Numbered from the stretch's first letter, positions 11,337 through 23,597 are shown. The stretch: DNA of 64,000 bases from Endothia cerciana (GCA_026119935.1 JALRMH010000008.1:124001-188000), one strand, 5' to 3'. Notes: generated by a model not told the origin, from the letters alone. Translations and numbers: made by a program.

Positions 11337-13156
11337 GATAGTTTGGTCGATGCAGAAAGGCAAGTGGACAGATGGTCACGAAAATACAGCTGAGGTCGGC
11401 AAGGGAAGAGATGTTGCTGGGCGGGGTAGGCTGGTCGAGGGCATCGGAAGCGAAGGTCGACTGCGCTCCAATTACCTACATAAGTAGGCAGAAGACAAGA
11501 TCCTTCATGGCAAAGGATCCGGAATTAAGATTAACACGCGTGTGATTAATAATGATGCCCTTGAGCCTGCCTATGCTAAACAGAGCCGAAACTCGGTCGA
11601 TTGTGTTTGGCCACACTCCGGAGAAGCAGACCGCCGACCTGTCCCTCCTGGTGGCCTTCGTGAAGGACATGATCAAAGATCTGGCGGGACTAGCTATGTG
11701 AATGGGCTGGAGACTCGGAGGAGTGAGAGATCCCCACAGAACAGGACACGATATCCATAGTCTCACCAACAACCAGGGACCTGTTTCGATACGTGCGTTG
11801 ACATCTAGCGCTGGGCGTTAGGTACTCCCGGCTTCGCGATGACGGAGGCGAGCATAACCCCTGAGGGATGGCTAGTCCAACGTTCCGGATGCAGTGAACG
11901 AGAGTCTAACTAGCATTACAGCTGAGGATTTTTTGTCGGTTTCTATTTTCTAATGCGTAGATGAGGATACTCAGTAGTCTTCTTTCTATGTGCACTTCTA
12001 GTATCACAATCTCGATTGTGAGGACGCCATTATCAACACCGCGCAGAGGATCGACCAGCAACCGTAGATTGAAAAAAGAGGCAAAAATGGCAGGTGAAGA
12101 CAGGGTGACATGCAATTTTGCTCTCGGACTGGGCGGACGGCAATGGTAAAGGATATGGGATGGATAATTCGGAGTGCGGAGGACTTCTTTCGGTCCTCGT
12201 CATCGCCCGTCGTTGGGTCTGCCACGACAACCACCAGCAGAGTTCTTGCGTGTAGTATACCACAATCTTCTCTCTTTTCTAGCTCTCGCAACTGCAAAAC
12301 TGCACTCGTCGAATCTCGTCTCTCTGCTGACATGCAACCGTAAGAGCAAGTCCAATCTCCTGATGGGTGGGCTGTCAAGGTATCTTGCCCGCTGAAGAAA
12401 ACCCCCAAGATAATCTTGTACTCATTTCCGGTCTGACCATGTTGACACCAGCTCCAGATTAATAATTTCCGTTCTCTCTTCGACGAGTAATCTATTGCTT
12501 AGAACTTCCTATGTCTCTTGAGAGAACTCGGGCAACAATGCGGAAGGAGGGTACACCGGGGCGTCGTCGTCGACCACGGTTTTCTCAGACGAGCTGCTCT
12601 GCGGCATAAGCAGCAGACGACGTGGATTTATCGCCGTACTTCGTCACAACAGCCGAGATCACGCCCGTGGTGTTTCGAGAGCTTCTAGACCTGGTGGCCG
12701 TTCTCGACATCCACCCAGCCGCGGCGAACTCCTTCCGAGTTCCAGGCATTGCGGAGGACAATATGCTTGCTGTTTTCATGACTTTCGAAAGTCAGCCACT
12801 TAACACTGTCTAAGGCAAATACATGGTCTCCTGCTGGCAGTATAGAGGCTGGGCAGATAGATAAAGAGAGAATCGGGCTGATAGGGCGGTAGGCTTGAAG
12901 ACCTCGTTAATTCTTCATTTTGCACAACAAGACAGATCCTTTGGACTTCTTAATTATTTTAATATGATATAGCGCAGTAGGCCTTTTTTGGAAACCAGGG
13001 TCCGAAGAGCCATGCATCCGCCTGCGAGTCACCAAGTTTGAACATTAGATATGTGCCGCGTTGTTCATGATCTCGTGCCACGGCGCGACGCTGGAGCTCC
13101 GAATGTAAAAGCGGAAGCACCTTCTTGTAGCCGGAGATGTGCTTCTTGCACAGATA
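11337..13156. other. Intergenic region without a supported gene
   Basis: Only short overlapping frames are present. A 64-codon minus-strand frame at 12585-12779 begins with a true ATG and reads plausibly, but I recognise nothing in it and see no further exon. The stretch next to 13156 is the 3' side of the transporter gene. Confidence 0.5.
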
Positions 13157-15164
13157 TCAGACGGCCTCGGTGGCCTTATCGCCAACCCGTTTTGGTGCAG
13201 CAGACACCAGAGCACCCTGATTGGCTGTCTCTTCCTTATGGGGAGGCATCTCATGTGACCTCACCGCCGAAGGTTGCTGAGCCTGTGGCGGGAACGTCGG
13301 CGCAATCTTACTCTTGGCTCGAATCTTATGGCCGTACAGGTAGAAGATTACTGGGATGGGCGCCAATGCTACCCCCACACATCCGAGTAAGGTTGAGGCC
13401 CAGTTAATGCCCATACCCTCAAACATGTACGTCGAGAAGAGGGGGAACCCAGCACCACATAGAGAGCGGAGGAACGTATTTCCTGCAATGGCGGAAGCTG
13501 CGAACATGAGATAGGCGTCCACGAGGTAGTTGAGGGCCTGCAGGAAGATCGACATGAGGCCGAATCCTGTGAGAAGACCTGAGGCCGTGGGAACAATCCA
13601 GTGGATATCCGCGCGATATCCGCTCCACCCGAACCAGAATAAGCCGATCGCGAACGAGACGCCTCCGGCTATGACTGAGGGAAGACGCCATTCTGGAATT
13701 GGTATGCCGTTGTTGGCGGCGAGTTTGCGCTGATACCAGGGCTGCTGCGCTAGGACGACAAGGCCCGCGATTAATTCGCCGATGATCATGCCAAAGAAGG
13801 TGAGACCCGAAGTCCCCGATGAAAAGTGATGAATGCCTTCAAAGACCAGTGGGTAAGCCGTCAGGAATAGGTACAGGATGCCGTAGATGAAACTCATGTA
13901 TATGCTCAGAAGGAGGATGATTGGTTCCTGGAATAAAAGCCGCATCGGTCGGCTCAAGTTCTTCTCGACGAGTTCTCTGAAGTCGACCTCAATCTCTTCC
14001 TGTTTTGCATGTATGAAGTGGTTTTGGGTCCTGCGACGAAGTTCCGCGGCCTTGCCGACCAGAATCTGCGGCGGGTAGGTCTCCTCGAGGAAGATTAGAT
14101 CCAGGCCGAAGCTCAGGAATCCCATGAAAGATGTGATGTACATGGTCCATCTCCACCCCAGGTATGACTCGACGATGAAACCGCCAATGAACGGTGCCAG
14201 CAGAGGGCCGGTAAAGACCATCATAGAAAAGATCGTGATGGCAATTCCACGGGTCGCATTGTTGAACATGTCAGAGAAAACAGCCGCGACGACCGCCAAA
14301 GGGCACGCGCCCATGAATCCGGCGAAGAAACGGCAAACAAGAATCGTCTGAAGGTCCTTTGCAACGGCGCAAGCAATCGTAAAGATGGAGAAGCCAAACA
14401 TGGAGATGACGATGGGTAGTCGCCGCCCCCTCAGCTCCGAGAAGGGTGCCCACAGCGAAGGGCCAGTAGCGAAGCCAAGCACGTAGAACGAGACGCCCAA
14501 GATACCGACCTCGCTCGAGACTCCGAATTCAGCTGCTATAACTTGGGTTCCGGCGGAGAAGATACTGGATGTAAAAGCTGATGTCAAGGTGGTGAAGCCT
14601 AACATGGCGGCGGTAAGAATTCTACACCAATCAGTAAACGACTCGACCGAACATCACAGCACGTCTGACTTACTTCTTTCTCAAGGGCCAGTTTTGCGCG
14701 TGTAGGGGGTCGTCGGGTCCATCGACTGAGAATCAACGTTAGCTAGCTGCCCAGGTGTGAGGACGCTCGAGGGGTTCAGTGAAAATCTAACACTCAACCA
14801 CATAGTCATCCACATCATGCTTAGGTGGTAAGCTTTTGCCTCCGCCCATGGGTGGCATTGGTCTCCTAGAGTCACGAGTTTGTGTGTTGCTCCGGCCCAT
14901 GCTCACACCCACAGTGGCGCTGTGCTGGCTCCTGGCGGTGTGAATGCGGCCAAGCTCTGTGGGATGGCGTTCCAGATCTCGCTGGGTAGACATTCTGCTC
15001 ATGCCGGTAGGACGAGCATGCAGTGAGCCTCTGGAGGTGGAGGTGGACACGGAGGACGCTGAAACCACCCTCTCTACCTCGTTGGAAGCGCGCCTGTTGT
15101 AACTGCGCGCATCTTCCTCCGAGGCGAGAATCTCGCGGTCGATCTCGTTGGTGTCGTTGGCCAT
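13157..15164 (-). CDS. MFS transporter, DHA1 drug:H+ antiporter / polyamine type
   Basis: Three exons (14792..15164, 14674..14725, 13157..14621) give 629 residues. The first 130 residues form a hydrophilic cytoplasmic tail rich in Ser, Arg and Thr. A junction motif follows (VVEFDGPDDPLHAQNWPLRK), typical of fungal DHA1 proteins just before the first membrane helix. About twelve hydrophobic helices come next, including the loop motif LRGRRLPI, and a central hydrophilic loop containing HAKQEEIEVDFRELVEKNLS. The protein ends with a 50-residue hydrophilic tail. The family exports drugs, polyamines or small metabolites in exchange for protons at the plasma membrane; the substrate cannot be read from sequence. 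The first intron uses a GTTAGA donor, which is the only one that keeps the motif in frame. Neighbours are another transporter and an RGS protein, all on the minus strand, but spacing argues against co-transcription. Confidence 0.9.
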
Positions 15165-16606
15165 ATTATCGTCGGGTCTGGCCTTTTCTTGCCTTCCAAA
15201 TGGGTATGGTGGTGATGCTGCCCTGGAGAGGGAATTTTCGTCTGTTTACTTGGCGCCCAGAACGGTATCTATGACGCACCCTGAGGACAGCTGCTAATCG
15301 GCCACGCAATTCAGGAGTCACGATGTATGGGACCGGAGGAGAGGTCGCGATTGTATACCAACTGGGAGACGAGATAAGGGTTATAAAGTAGGAGATGGCT
15401 CGCCCCTCTGGTCTAGCGAAGCGACGGGGCGACGATGTTCCATTTTCTATCCCAAAATTTTGTACCAGCGACCAGCAGTACCAGGCAAGATTGGGATGGA
15501 GTCCCACTCTGGACACGGCTTCAAACTCGACCCCAGCTCCCGGTGTAGCTAGATTGGCCTAGGCAAAAAGGCTGTGTACCGTAACATTGATTGGCAGCAG
15601 ACAAGGGCCCCTTAGCCCCACGGCCCGTTGGGTAAGATCCGTTCCGCGCCGGCCTCGCGGCTTCAAATCTGTCGGGGACAAAGGACCCTGCAGAGGACGA
15701 GTCTGGTGAACATCCAGAGTAGATTTGCTGGCCGGAGTCCCGCTGACGCATGGGTGGGAAGACAAGCGGGAGGGTGTCGATGTCTGAATATCTTGATTGA
15801 TTGGACGAACTGGTGGAGCTGAAGTACATGGTAAACGCGGTGAGGATCATCTGTGATACAATCATTAAACATGACTGATTCGTGCCCCTTCGAATCCACC
15901 AGGTCGGGACAGCAAGGGCAGTCTGTGAGCATCTTGGGCACAGAAGCCATTGCAGCTGACCTGCCGCGTCGACATGGCCGCCATACCGTCCACAGCATTC
16001 TACGCCCGGCGCGCAAAAAATTTCGAGAGTGGTTTGTTTTGCGAACTGGACTGAAGGCCAAGCAAAAGCAAGCCTGATCTGTAAGCGGACCCTCCCCCCC
16101 CCCCCCCTTTTTTTCTTTCTTTCGGGCTGTACCGCTTGCCAGCACCCAGCCAGCCTCGCTTCTGACCGCACAGCGGAGAGCGGAGCCGGGCAGCCCGGAT
16201 TGTTCGGGCTGCGGACAGCACGAGGACATATCACCGGCACCGATCGACTGATAATCCATGGCTACCGGTTTTAGAACCTGCTCTTCCTGCCGAGACGACC
16301 AGGGCTCGGACTTCTCGGAGCTAGCCGCCCATTGACTGTAAGCAGACTGGCATGTCTGTTGCCAGTGCTGTGGATCTCCTCCAGCGTCCTGGAGCTTCCA
16401 TCTACGCACGATACTGGACGTACGTTCTGGAGCGTCCCCGGCACGGCGGACACCGAATCCACCTGTATCTGCTGGCGGGGCCATCCACGTACAGTACTGT
16501 CGGGCTAGGACTTAGATTTGGTTCAACGAGGGATATCACATGGCTCCATATTCAAGCTATTGCCAGTAGACCGCGAAGGCGATTGGATCATGATGATGCT
16601 GGGGTA
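15165..16606. other. Intergenic region between two transporter genes
   Basis: Frames up to 273 codons occur on the minus strand but their products are compositionally odd, overlap in several frames and match nothing I know. A C14-T7 tract lies at 16094-16114. I see nothing else. Confidence 0.5.
16094..16114. repeat. C14-T7 homopolymer tract
   Basis: Fourteen C are followed by seven T and then a CT-rich stretch. It is one of several such tracts in this window. Confidence 0.8.
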
Positions 16607-18349
16607 TCAACGCCTTCTAACCCCCCAGTCATCCCTTTCCAGGAGACTGGCGGCCTCCTCGAGGGTCAGCCCGCTCGTCTCGGGATAAATACGGTACACA
16701 AGCCAAAGACCAATCACGCAGACACCAGCATAGAGCACAAATGTCCACGATGGCGACAGCGCGTCCATCAGTGGCAGAAACGTTATGCCGACCACAAAAT
16801 TGGACGCCCAGTTTGTCCCCGTTGCTGCGCCGCTGCCTATAGACCGAACACTCAGGGAGAAGAGCTCGCTCTGCATCCAAGGCACGCTGCCCAGGCCGAT
16901 CGCATACGCTGCGACGTATAGCAAGATCGAGACTAGCACAACGACCGCGGCACCTCGGCCCGGCTGCGCTGGAGGAGTCGTCGTCCCGTCATCCATAGCT
17001 GAGGTCGACAGCTCCTTCATGAGCGAAAACCCGTACGCCGAGAGGAGTAGACCTGCAATCATGAAAGGTATCGAGTAGAGCAGAATGCGTCTCCGCCCAA
17101 CCCTGTCAATAGCAATGAGTGCAACACCCGTCAACAAGAAGTTGGTGATGGCAACGGTCATGGATGTCAGCGTTGGGCTCGTAAAACCCAACAGCAGGAA
17201 GATCGTTGCTGAGAAGTACATCAGCGAGTTCTGAGGGCACCAGTCAGAAAATGAGGTTAGAGGCTCAGTGATGAGTGGTAGACTCACAAAACCGCACAGC
17301 TGCTGCAATCCCTGGAGGAGGCAAGCTATCGCCAGCGCGCGGCGATTCCTCCGCACAGCAAAGAGCTCGTCCCACCCGTCCAGCCAGGAAGCTCTCCTCT
17401 GCGGTGACAACATCCTACGGGTCTTCTGGGCCTGCTCCTCCTCCAGAACCTCAACCTCGATGTCTTTTAGGACCTTAGCGGCAGCTGCAGAGGCGCCGGG
17501 AGTGCTGCCAGTCACGCGCTTTATAACTTCCCGGGCCTCATCGATCCGTCCGGCCCTGACCAACCACCTTGGAGTTTCGGGCATGAAGAGGACTAGCATG
17601 CTCTGTAGTACTGCCGGTGTGGCGCCTAGGCCAACCATCCACCTCCATCCGGTCGCCCTACTGCCGTATTCTGCAAAAGCCCACCCCACAATGTATGCGA
17701 CGACCTGTCCCAGCGTGACAAACAGACTATTCATCGTGACAAGTCTTCCTCTGTGGGCCGCCGGTGCCAATTCAGCAATGTACAAGGGCGTCACAAAACT
17801 GGCTGCTCCCACGGCCGCGCCGACAATGGACCTCCCGACGGTCATCATAAAGACGCTAGAGCTTGTGGCCTGCAGGATCGCCCCCAGAATGAACAGCAGG
17901 TCGCCATAGAGGATGATGCGTTTCCGGCCGAGACGGTCGGCGAGGTGGGAGGAGAACGGCGAGATGAGCAGTGCGAAAAGGGCGGTGGCGCATGTGATGA
18001 TGGACTTGTCGAGCGAGGTGAGGAGGCGACCGGATAAGGACGTGTCCAGGGAAACGAGAGTTGCTGATATAACGCCAGTGTCATCTGAAAGCGAGTATAC
18101 AATCAGTACCAGCGAGGATGACGAGGTGCAGAGCACCTTGGGAGAACTATGAAGAGCCATACAGCCAAATAAAAGGCCGCTGATTCCGGCAGAGAATGTC
18201 AGGAGCCACATGAAGAAGCCTGGTGAGGACTGTCCGGCCTGGCCAGAGCCGGAAGCCGTCGATGCGCCCGAGACGACGGCATCGTCGAGGTCGTCATCGC
18301 GATCGTCCGGGTCGCGGTTTGGGATGAGAGGGGCCTGCAGGTTATCCAT
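16607..18349 (-). CDS. Sugar porter, myo-inositol transporter type
   Basis: Three exons (18163..18349, 17288..18084, 16607..17230) give 535 residues. The protein has twelve predicted membrane helices and the sugar-porter signatures FGYDTGVIS (restored by the first splice), ADRLGRKR, a long PROSITE-type segment ending APAAHRGRLVTMNSL, PETPRWL, QQLCGFNSLMYFSAT (restored by the second splice), DRVGRRR and the C-terminal PETSGLTLEEA. The pattern FGYDTGVISATLVS and QQLCGFNSLMYFSATIF is that of fungal myo-inositol:H+ symporters (ITR1-like), which act at the plasma membrane. The substrate remains an inference. The start is ATG 18349; another Met lies two codons upstream (18355). A 30-residue Asp-rich N-terminal tail precedes the first helix. 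Confidence 0.88.
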   Translation of the reverse strand: MDNLQAPLIPNRDPDDRDDDLDDAVVSGASTASGSGQAGQSSPGFFMWLLTFSAGISGLLFGCMALHSSPKVLCTSSSSLVLIVYSLSDDTGVISATLVSLDTSLSGRLLTSLDKSIITCATALFALLISPFSSHLADRLGRKRIILYGDLLFILGAILQATSSSVFMMTVGRSIVGAAVGAASFVTPLYIAELAPAAHRGRLVTMNSLFVTLGQVVAYIVGWAFAEYGSRATGWRWMVGLGATPAVLQSMLVLFMPETPRWLVRAGRIDEAREVIKRVTGSTPGASAAAAKVLKDIEVEVLEEEQAQKTRRMLSPQRRASWLDGWDELFAVRRNRRALAIACLLQGLQQLCGFVSLPLITEPLTSFSDWCPQNSLMYFSATIFLLLGFTSPTLTSMTVAITNFLLTGVALIAIDRVGRRRILLYSIPFMIAGLLLSAYGFSLMKELSTSAMDDGTTTPPAQPGRGAAVVVLVSILLYVAAYAIGLGSVPWMQSELFSLSVRSIGSGAATGTNWASNFVVGITFLPLMDALSPSWTFVLYAGVCVIGLWLVYRIYPETSGLTLEEAASLLERDDWGVRRR

Positions 18350-19256
18350 TTCCATATAATCGCAAGCCGCCTGACGTGTTGTTTTATACGGAATCCATAC
18401 GATGTAAGAGCCTCGCACCAATCGGCTGGAGCGTGTGGATGCTGTTAGAGCTGTCGAGAAGTTGTTGTCGATGGCATTTAGGGGCTGACTGTCACATGGC
18501 TGCTACGACGTTGCTGGAGCTTAGCATATGCAACGTGGAACGTGGTAAGACGGGACGGGACGGCTTACATCCCATTGGTCCACATAAATAAGACTGCAAC
18601 CAAACCCCCCCTCCCCCCCCCGAGGGGGGGGAAAAAAAAAGGGAAAAAAGAGAGGATGGGGAACATATCGTAGCACAGGTAAAAGATGCCACCGGCCTAT
18701 ATGCGAAGGTGTTTGGTCTTTTTGAGCACGACGCATTTGCGTTTCAGAGAACTCCCACCTAGGGTTCTCTATAGAGACCGCCATAAGATACCCAACTACA
18801 AAGATGCGATTCATCATCAGAGATATCCTTCAGCCTGCTGGTATAGGAAGCCTAGGTCTAAATATATGCAAGGACGGATTTACATTACAATAGCTGTAGA
18901 AAGACAGAATAGATACTCATATTATAGACCATTCCACATGTGCGCCAGTATGACCTGAGCACCCATACCAATTGTCCAAGTCTTTAGACAGTAAAATGAG
19001 AATGGCACACGCACGGATAGAACAGAATTCGGAGAGTTATATCTCAATCAAAAGGCAGGTGCCCTCTCCCTGCAATGACACATCATGGTCATCTCCTGGT
19101 AAGGTCGCCTACGGCCGCCTCCACGCGCTCTCCTCTGTGTAGCACCATCGTATTGACGCGTTTCTACAGTAAGGCAAAATGAGTCGAGGCACTGGAGGTC
19201 TTGTGGGGAGTACGGTTGCATATCTCATGCATGTATCTGCAGGTTAATTGTTCTCT
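18350..19256. other. Intergenic region with a C/G hairpin tract
   Basis: No gene is supported. It holds the upstream region of the sugar porter and an inverted C-run/G-run element near 18605-18640. The stretch nearer 19256 is moderately AT-rich with no coding signal. Confidence 0.55.
18605..18640. repeat. C-run/G-run inverted repeat followed by an A tract
   Basis: The order is C7-T-C9, then GA, then G8, then A9. The C and G runs can pair as a hairpin of about eight GC pairs. The element sits about 255 bp upstream of the sugar-porter ATG (reading on the minus strand). Confidence 0.75.
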
Positions 19257-20768
19257 TTAGAATAAAACATCCAATCCAGGTATCCAGAGCGAAGCAATTG
19301 TCAAAGCCCCAGACACCGCCCCTCCACAGCACACCGTCAGCAGCACAGGACGATCTTGCAACAGCCTGATAGCCTCGCTCTCCGTCTTGACCGCGTCATC
19401 CCAGATCCTGCGATGTATCGGCTTGGTCAAGTACAGCCCCATACGAGCCCTGTACTCCCACTTGTTCGCCCCTCCAAAAACCCGCATGCTGGGCTTGCGC
19501 ATTGGATCGTCCACGGATCCGAGCGAAGCAGAGACCTGCGATGAGGGATCCCGCCTATTATTTTCGTCCCGCCGATTATTTTCGGGATCGGTGGTCTTCT
19601 GAATCTCGACCAGCGACCAGTCATCCTTAAGCTCTGGACCATGCGCCTCGTGCCATCGTTCCCACGGTCGAAGCTGGCGTAGGTTTCGCATGTACAAGAA
19701 GACACAGATTCCTTTCGTCGCAGCGGTGAATATTGTGACCCCAGGCCACCAGATAGCCAGGCTGGCCACGCGCCAGAACTTGGACAGGCGCGACATTATC
19801 AGTAGCACATTGAGGCCAAAGCCGAGGAGGATGATGACGGCAGCGATAGAGCTGACGAATATGAGGCGCGGCTTGTTGGCGTTCCGTTGACTCTTGCGGA
19901 TGAATTCGGGGTACGAGCGGGATTTCAGATAGGTCTCTGCAGCTATAAATGCCGGGAGCAAGGCTGACGGGTGTGTTGACTTTTCAACATTGTCGAGACA
20001 TTCGGCTAGATCCTCGTCAGAGATTCTGAGTCGCCGTGGCGCATCGCCCTTGATGTAGTGACGGGTGATTGCCGTGATCTCTTCCCGACATGGTTGTTTT
20101 GCACCTTGACGGCTGTTAGTCCCGTGAGCAAACTAGCTCCCATCATAGGTATATTATTACATACGTCGCTGCTCATCCCCATAGGTCACGGACGCTTGTT
20201 CCTTCTGGCTCTGGCCCCGTGCAACCTGGAGCTGAGAAGTCCGTGTGCCTGATATCCTTCGCGGTTTCGAGAAGTCCATCGGGTCCGGTTTTATCTTCCT
20301 GCGGCTCTGGTCCAGGGCCCGGTCCATGGCGTCCATCGCGTTGCTCCCATCCAGTATCTTCAAAATCTGGTTCAGCCTGTCGCTTCCGGTCCGCCTATGA
20401 GTCCGCACTGAGAGCGCAGTGACGCTGCCGCCTTCTCTTCCTGCTGGCTTGCACGGCGGTGACAGCAACTTCTCTTGCCGTGACAACTCGGTCCATCGCC
20501 CAACATAGCTGCAGAACCAGGTGAAGAATTGTAGCATTTCGGCGTTACGTTCCTCAAAGATGAGATAGTCCATGAAGTCGCTCAAGGAACAAGGCTTCGA
20601 CAGAGGTCAGCTCTATCCGAACCTCGGTGTCTGGGGCTGACTCACTGATGGCGTACTGTCTTTTATGATCGCCTCGAATGACAGCTCGGCGGGAATCTTC
20701 GCTTGCCGAGAGGTCCCTGCTTCCTCGGCGCTGTAAATGTCCCTCGCCACCTCTCCTTCGGACAACAT
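19257..20768 (-). CDS. RGS-domain protein with three C-terminal membrane segments
   Basis: Regulators of G-protein signalling speed GTP hydrolysis by G-alpha subunits. Three exons (20646..20768, 20165..20594, 19257..20104) give 466 residues from the first in-frame ATG. The N-terminal helix reads IPAELSFEAIIKDSTPS, followed by CSLSDFMDYLIFEERNAEML and FFTWF, the first half of an RGS fold. A loop of about 95 residues rich in Arg, Ser and Lys interrupts it. The second half resumes at EEITAITRHYIKGDAPRRL and runs to SYPEFIRKSQRN. Hydrophobic segments lie near residues 265-287, 298-324 and 438-466. RGS plus C-terminal membrane helices is an architecture of fungal Rax1/RgsB-like proteins; I cannot assign it more finely. 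The frame stays open upstream to a TAG that looks like a splice acceptor at 20817, so a 5' exon may be missing. Confidence 0.82.
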
Positions 20769-22584
20769 CGTATTCACGTCAGGCGTATGGCCGTTGATCG
20801 AGGTGAGAGACGCCACCTACTGGACCGCGACCTGGCAGAAACGTTGCAGCCTGTTCAAAGGTTTAGAGTCGAAACACAACAAAAAAGAAGAAGAAAATGT
20901 AAGCAAGAGCCTCGGTGGCGGGCACGAGAAGTATAAAGCTCGGGAGCGTTCCAGACATTCACTGGGTGAGACGCAAGGCAGCGCCCCCCTTGATCACATC
21001 CTAAAGTCCCATCATAAGTGTTCGGATATTCTTTCGTCTCAACCAGGATGACCCATAGTGATCTCAGGTCCCGCTGGACGAGGGTCTTGTGTGAAACGAC
21101 CGTTTACCAAGTTTTGCGATCGTGCGCTGGGGCTTATCTCCAGGTACAATTGGGCTTCCGGTCTCCGGATCGCCGTAGGAACGACAGCGGACGATTCTTT
21201 GGGTCACTCTTGTCAAGCCGGCTCGAAGCGGAGTTCCCGGTCGTTGTTACCCAGGTGATCATTCCTGGATGTTGACCCGGTATTCCAGACACCCGACTCC
21301 TTCACAATCTCCGGCCTCCATGTGTGGTCTGCCATCCAATTGTTTAGAAGCAGCAGAGACCACCACTGAACAAAGCGCAGTACCTGAGCCGAAGAGCTGT
21401 GCGCATCGCGGTATCCTTGGACGGCCGACGTGAGGAGCATCTGGTCATTGAAGAGGCTAGATGAAGGAAGGAACGTAGCATTGGGCAGGATCGCGTCGCG
21501 AAAGGGTTTGGTACGCAGGCTACTATGATGAACGCCTAACTAAAGACTGCGCATCCCAATTATAAGCACGCCGTGGGTGGGACGATGTCTTGCATCGCAT
21601 CGCAAAACTGCGTAGCAAGTGCAGAACGCCCGGGCGTCCCCTGCCGACGTCCAACGCGGCGGTTCTAGCGGCTACGGTATGAGCGCCCTGATGATGACCA
21701 TCGTCAACTGGATATCCATGGGAAAGCCCTGATGCTAGAAGCTCTGCGCATGGTGCACCGTTGGCATCCCGAAAAGCGGCTGGGATTCGGGACGTGGAAT
21801 GACTGGCATAGACACACTCGGATGTCCGTCCCAAGTCCGTGACTTTTGAACATAGAGCCCAGGGTGTTTCAGAACGCGCCGGACCAGGACCCCAACAGCC
21901 AATCGCGAGCTCAACCAAAGAAAACAAGGCACGAAGCTCGTGCATTCAGGACAGTTGTCAGCACACCGGTCCGAGGCGAGTGCCAGGTCTTGGGGTTGTT
22001 TCCGAAGCGGCAGACTTCTCCTCCAGCCGGCGGGGCGTCACAAAGCCCGGGAGCTTTCATCTATGCTGGAGAACGAGACGACGCGAACGAGCACGCCTTC
22101 AGGGACGGTTAGCCTCATTGGAGAACTGGTACTATCGATGCGCCGAGCAGGGGATCGTGATGCGAAAGTGATGCCGAGAACGCCTCGCCCGTTGCACCAT
22201 CTCCAAGACGACGACGCAACGGCGAGAAATCGCTCCCGGATGGCAGCGTTGGGATCGAGCACCGTCCGACACCTCTGCCTGTGCACAGGCGTGTGTTCGG
22301 ATGGATCGTGTCTGACTGTCGAATCAGATCGCTGGAAGGCGTCCCGGTGACCACGTTTCCAAGATGAGGATGAAAACGATGCCTCGGTGTCATACTCGCA
22401 GGGTTGAGATGAGGGGGGGGTGAAGAGTTACCCAGGCAGGTAGTATGTCGTCCTACTACGGAACAGCGCACACTACAGATACGGAAGCAGACGCGGACCT
22501 GTCGAGACAATGTCATCAAAGCCAAGGCTGGCCCCGACTATGGACCGGCAGCGACCGACGCCTGAAGCACACGACGACGGGCGA

Positions 22585-22650
22585 CAGCCACAGCCGCAGC
22601 CACGGCCACGGCGACAGCCACAGCCACAGCCACAGCCACAGCCACAGCAG
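22585..22650. repeat. Tandem 6-base repeat (CACAGC)n with variants
   Basis: About ten copies of a CACAGC-like hexamer (some CACGGC, CGCAGC or GACAGC) occur in a row. Because the unit is a multiple of three, several frames stay open and give Ser-His or Pro-Gln repeats, so the frames here are not evidence of a gene. Confidence 0.8.
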
Positions 22651-23403
22651 GAAACTCTACGAGGGCGAAAAGGGGGGGAGGTGGCGGTGATGTGCCAGTG
22701 TGCCAGTGTGTCAGGCTTGCCAGGCTCTCGGTGTTTCATTTCCCCCTTCCCCGTGGGGACGCCGTTCTCCTTTCATCTTGTCTTTAACCATACCTGTACC
22801 ACCGATAAGGCTCCTCGGCGTAGGGTGGAGGCGGGGATCCAGCCAATCCACAGCGGAAACCAGGGCCCATGGGAAAGGATGCATCATGCAGGGAAAAGCA
22901 GGATTTTTCTGTCTGCGGGACCGACACCAGAATGTCATCCTGCCAGGCATCTCAAATCCCATCTGCCGGAGCAAACGCGCCTTGTACCTGCAGCGGGCCT
23001 GTCAGCCCCAACGACGCCATGCAGCAGCGTTGATGCGCTACTCCTGTTACATGGGTGTGCCATGACGTTGACGTCCCACACGGGTTCACGACGGTGCTAT
23101 GTACGGTAAGTACAGGGAGGCCGGAGATTTGGGAGCCGTCGAGAGGTTGAGATTTCACGGGTGCTCATGTCATGGCCCCGACGTTCAACAAGTCTGGACT
23201 ACAGTAGATAGTAGGGTACAAGGTTGTGTTGGAGGATCGACCCAATGAACAGGTTCCTGTCTGGGCGTGCGCACGGTCTTAAAACCTACCATGCCACCGG
23301 TTCCACACCTCCTGATTTAACATGGTAGATTATCACAGTGCCATAGTACGTAGTACAGGCGAGACGTTGACGTGGACGAGGCAGCACTGCGTCCCGCCGG
23401 CAC

Positions 23404-23431
23404 GTACTGTGCAGTAGACCTACTGCAGTAC
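23404..23431. repeat. Imperfect inverted repeat, hairpin candidate
   Basis: The two arms are GTACTGTGCAGTAG and CTACTGCAGTAC around an AC spacer. The right arm lacks two bases. The core TGCAGTAG/CTACTGCA is perfect. The role is unknown. Confidence 0.6.
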
Positions 23432-23533
23432 TAGTAGGCATCGTCATCAGCCAGCGCGGGATGTGGTGTCGAGACCTCTCTCTCACCCGCCTGGCACTAC
23501 TGTACGATGTCTGGGAACAGGCACAACAACACT

Positions 23534-23597
23534 GCCGCATGCCGCACACCGCACGCCGCACGCCGCACGCCGCACGCCGCACGCCGCACGCCGCACC
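23534..23597. repeat. Tandem 7-base repeat (GCACGCC)n
   Basis: About eight to nine copies of GCACGCC and close variants occur in tandem. The 7-base unit makes all three frames read similar Arg/His/Pro-rich products, so the overlapping frames are repeat artefacts. A related 5-base repeat (GTGGC)n lies at 23878-23900. Confidence 0.8.

Noticed and set aside
12585..12779. 64-codon minus-strand frame beginning MKTASILSSAMPGTRK
   Set aside because: True ATG and plausible text, but short, without partner exons or a family I know. Left unannotated.
15663..16484. 273-codon minus-strand frame between the transporters
   Set aside because: Its composition is irregular, it runs through a C14 homopolymer, it overlaps other frames of similar length, and no motif is recognisable.
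13157..20768. Secondary-metabolite or nutrient cluster made of two transporters and an RGS gene
   Set aside because: There is no biosynthetic enzyme or pathway regulator among them, and the spacing is that of ordinary neighbouring genes.
22510..23109. 199-codon plus-strand frame with Pro-Gln repeats
   Set aside because: Openness comes from the hexamer tandem repeat; the neighbouring frame gives Ser-His repeats from the same DNA.
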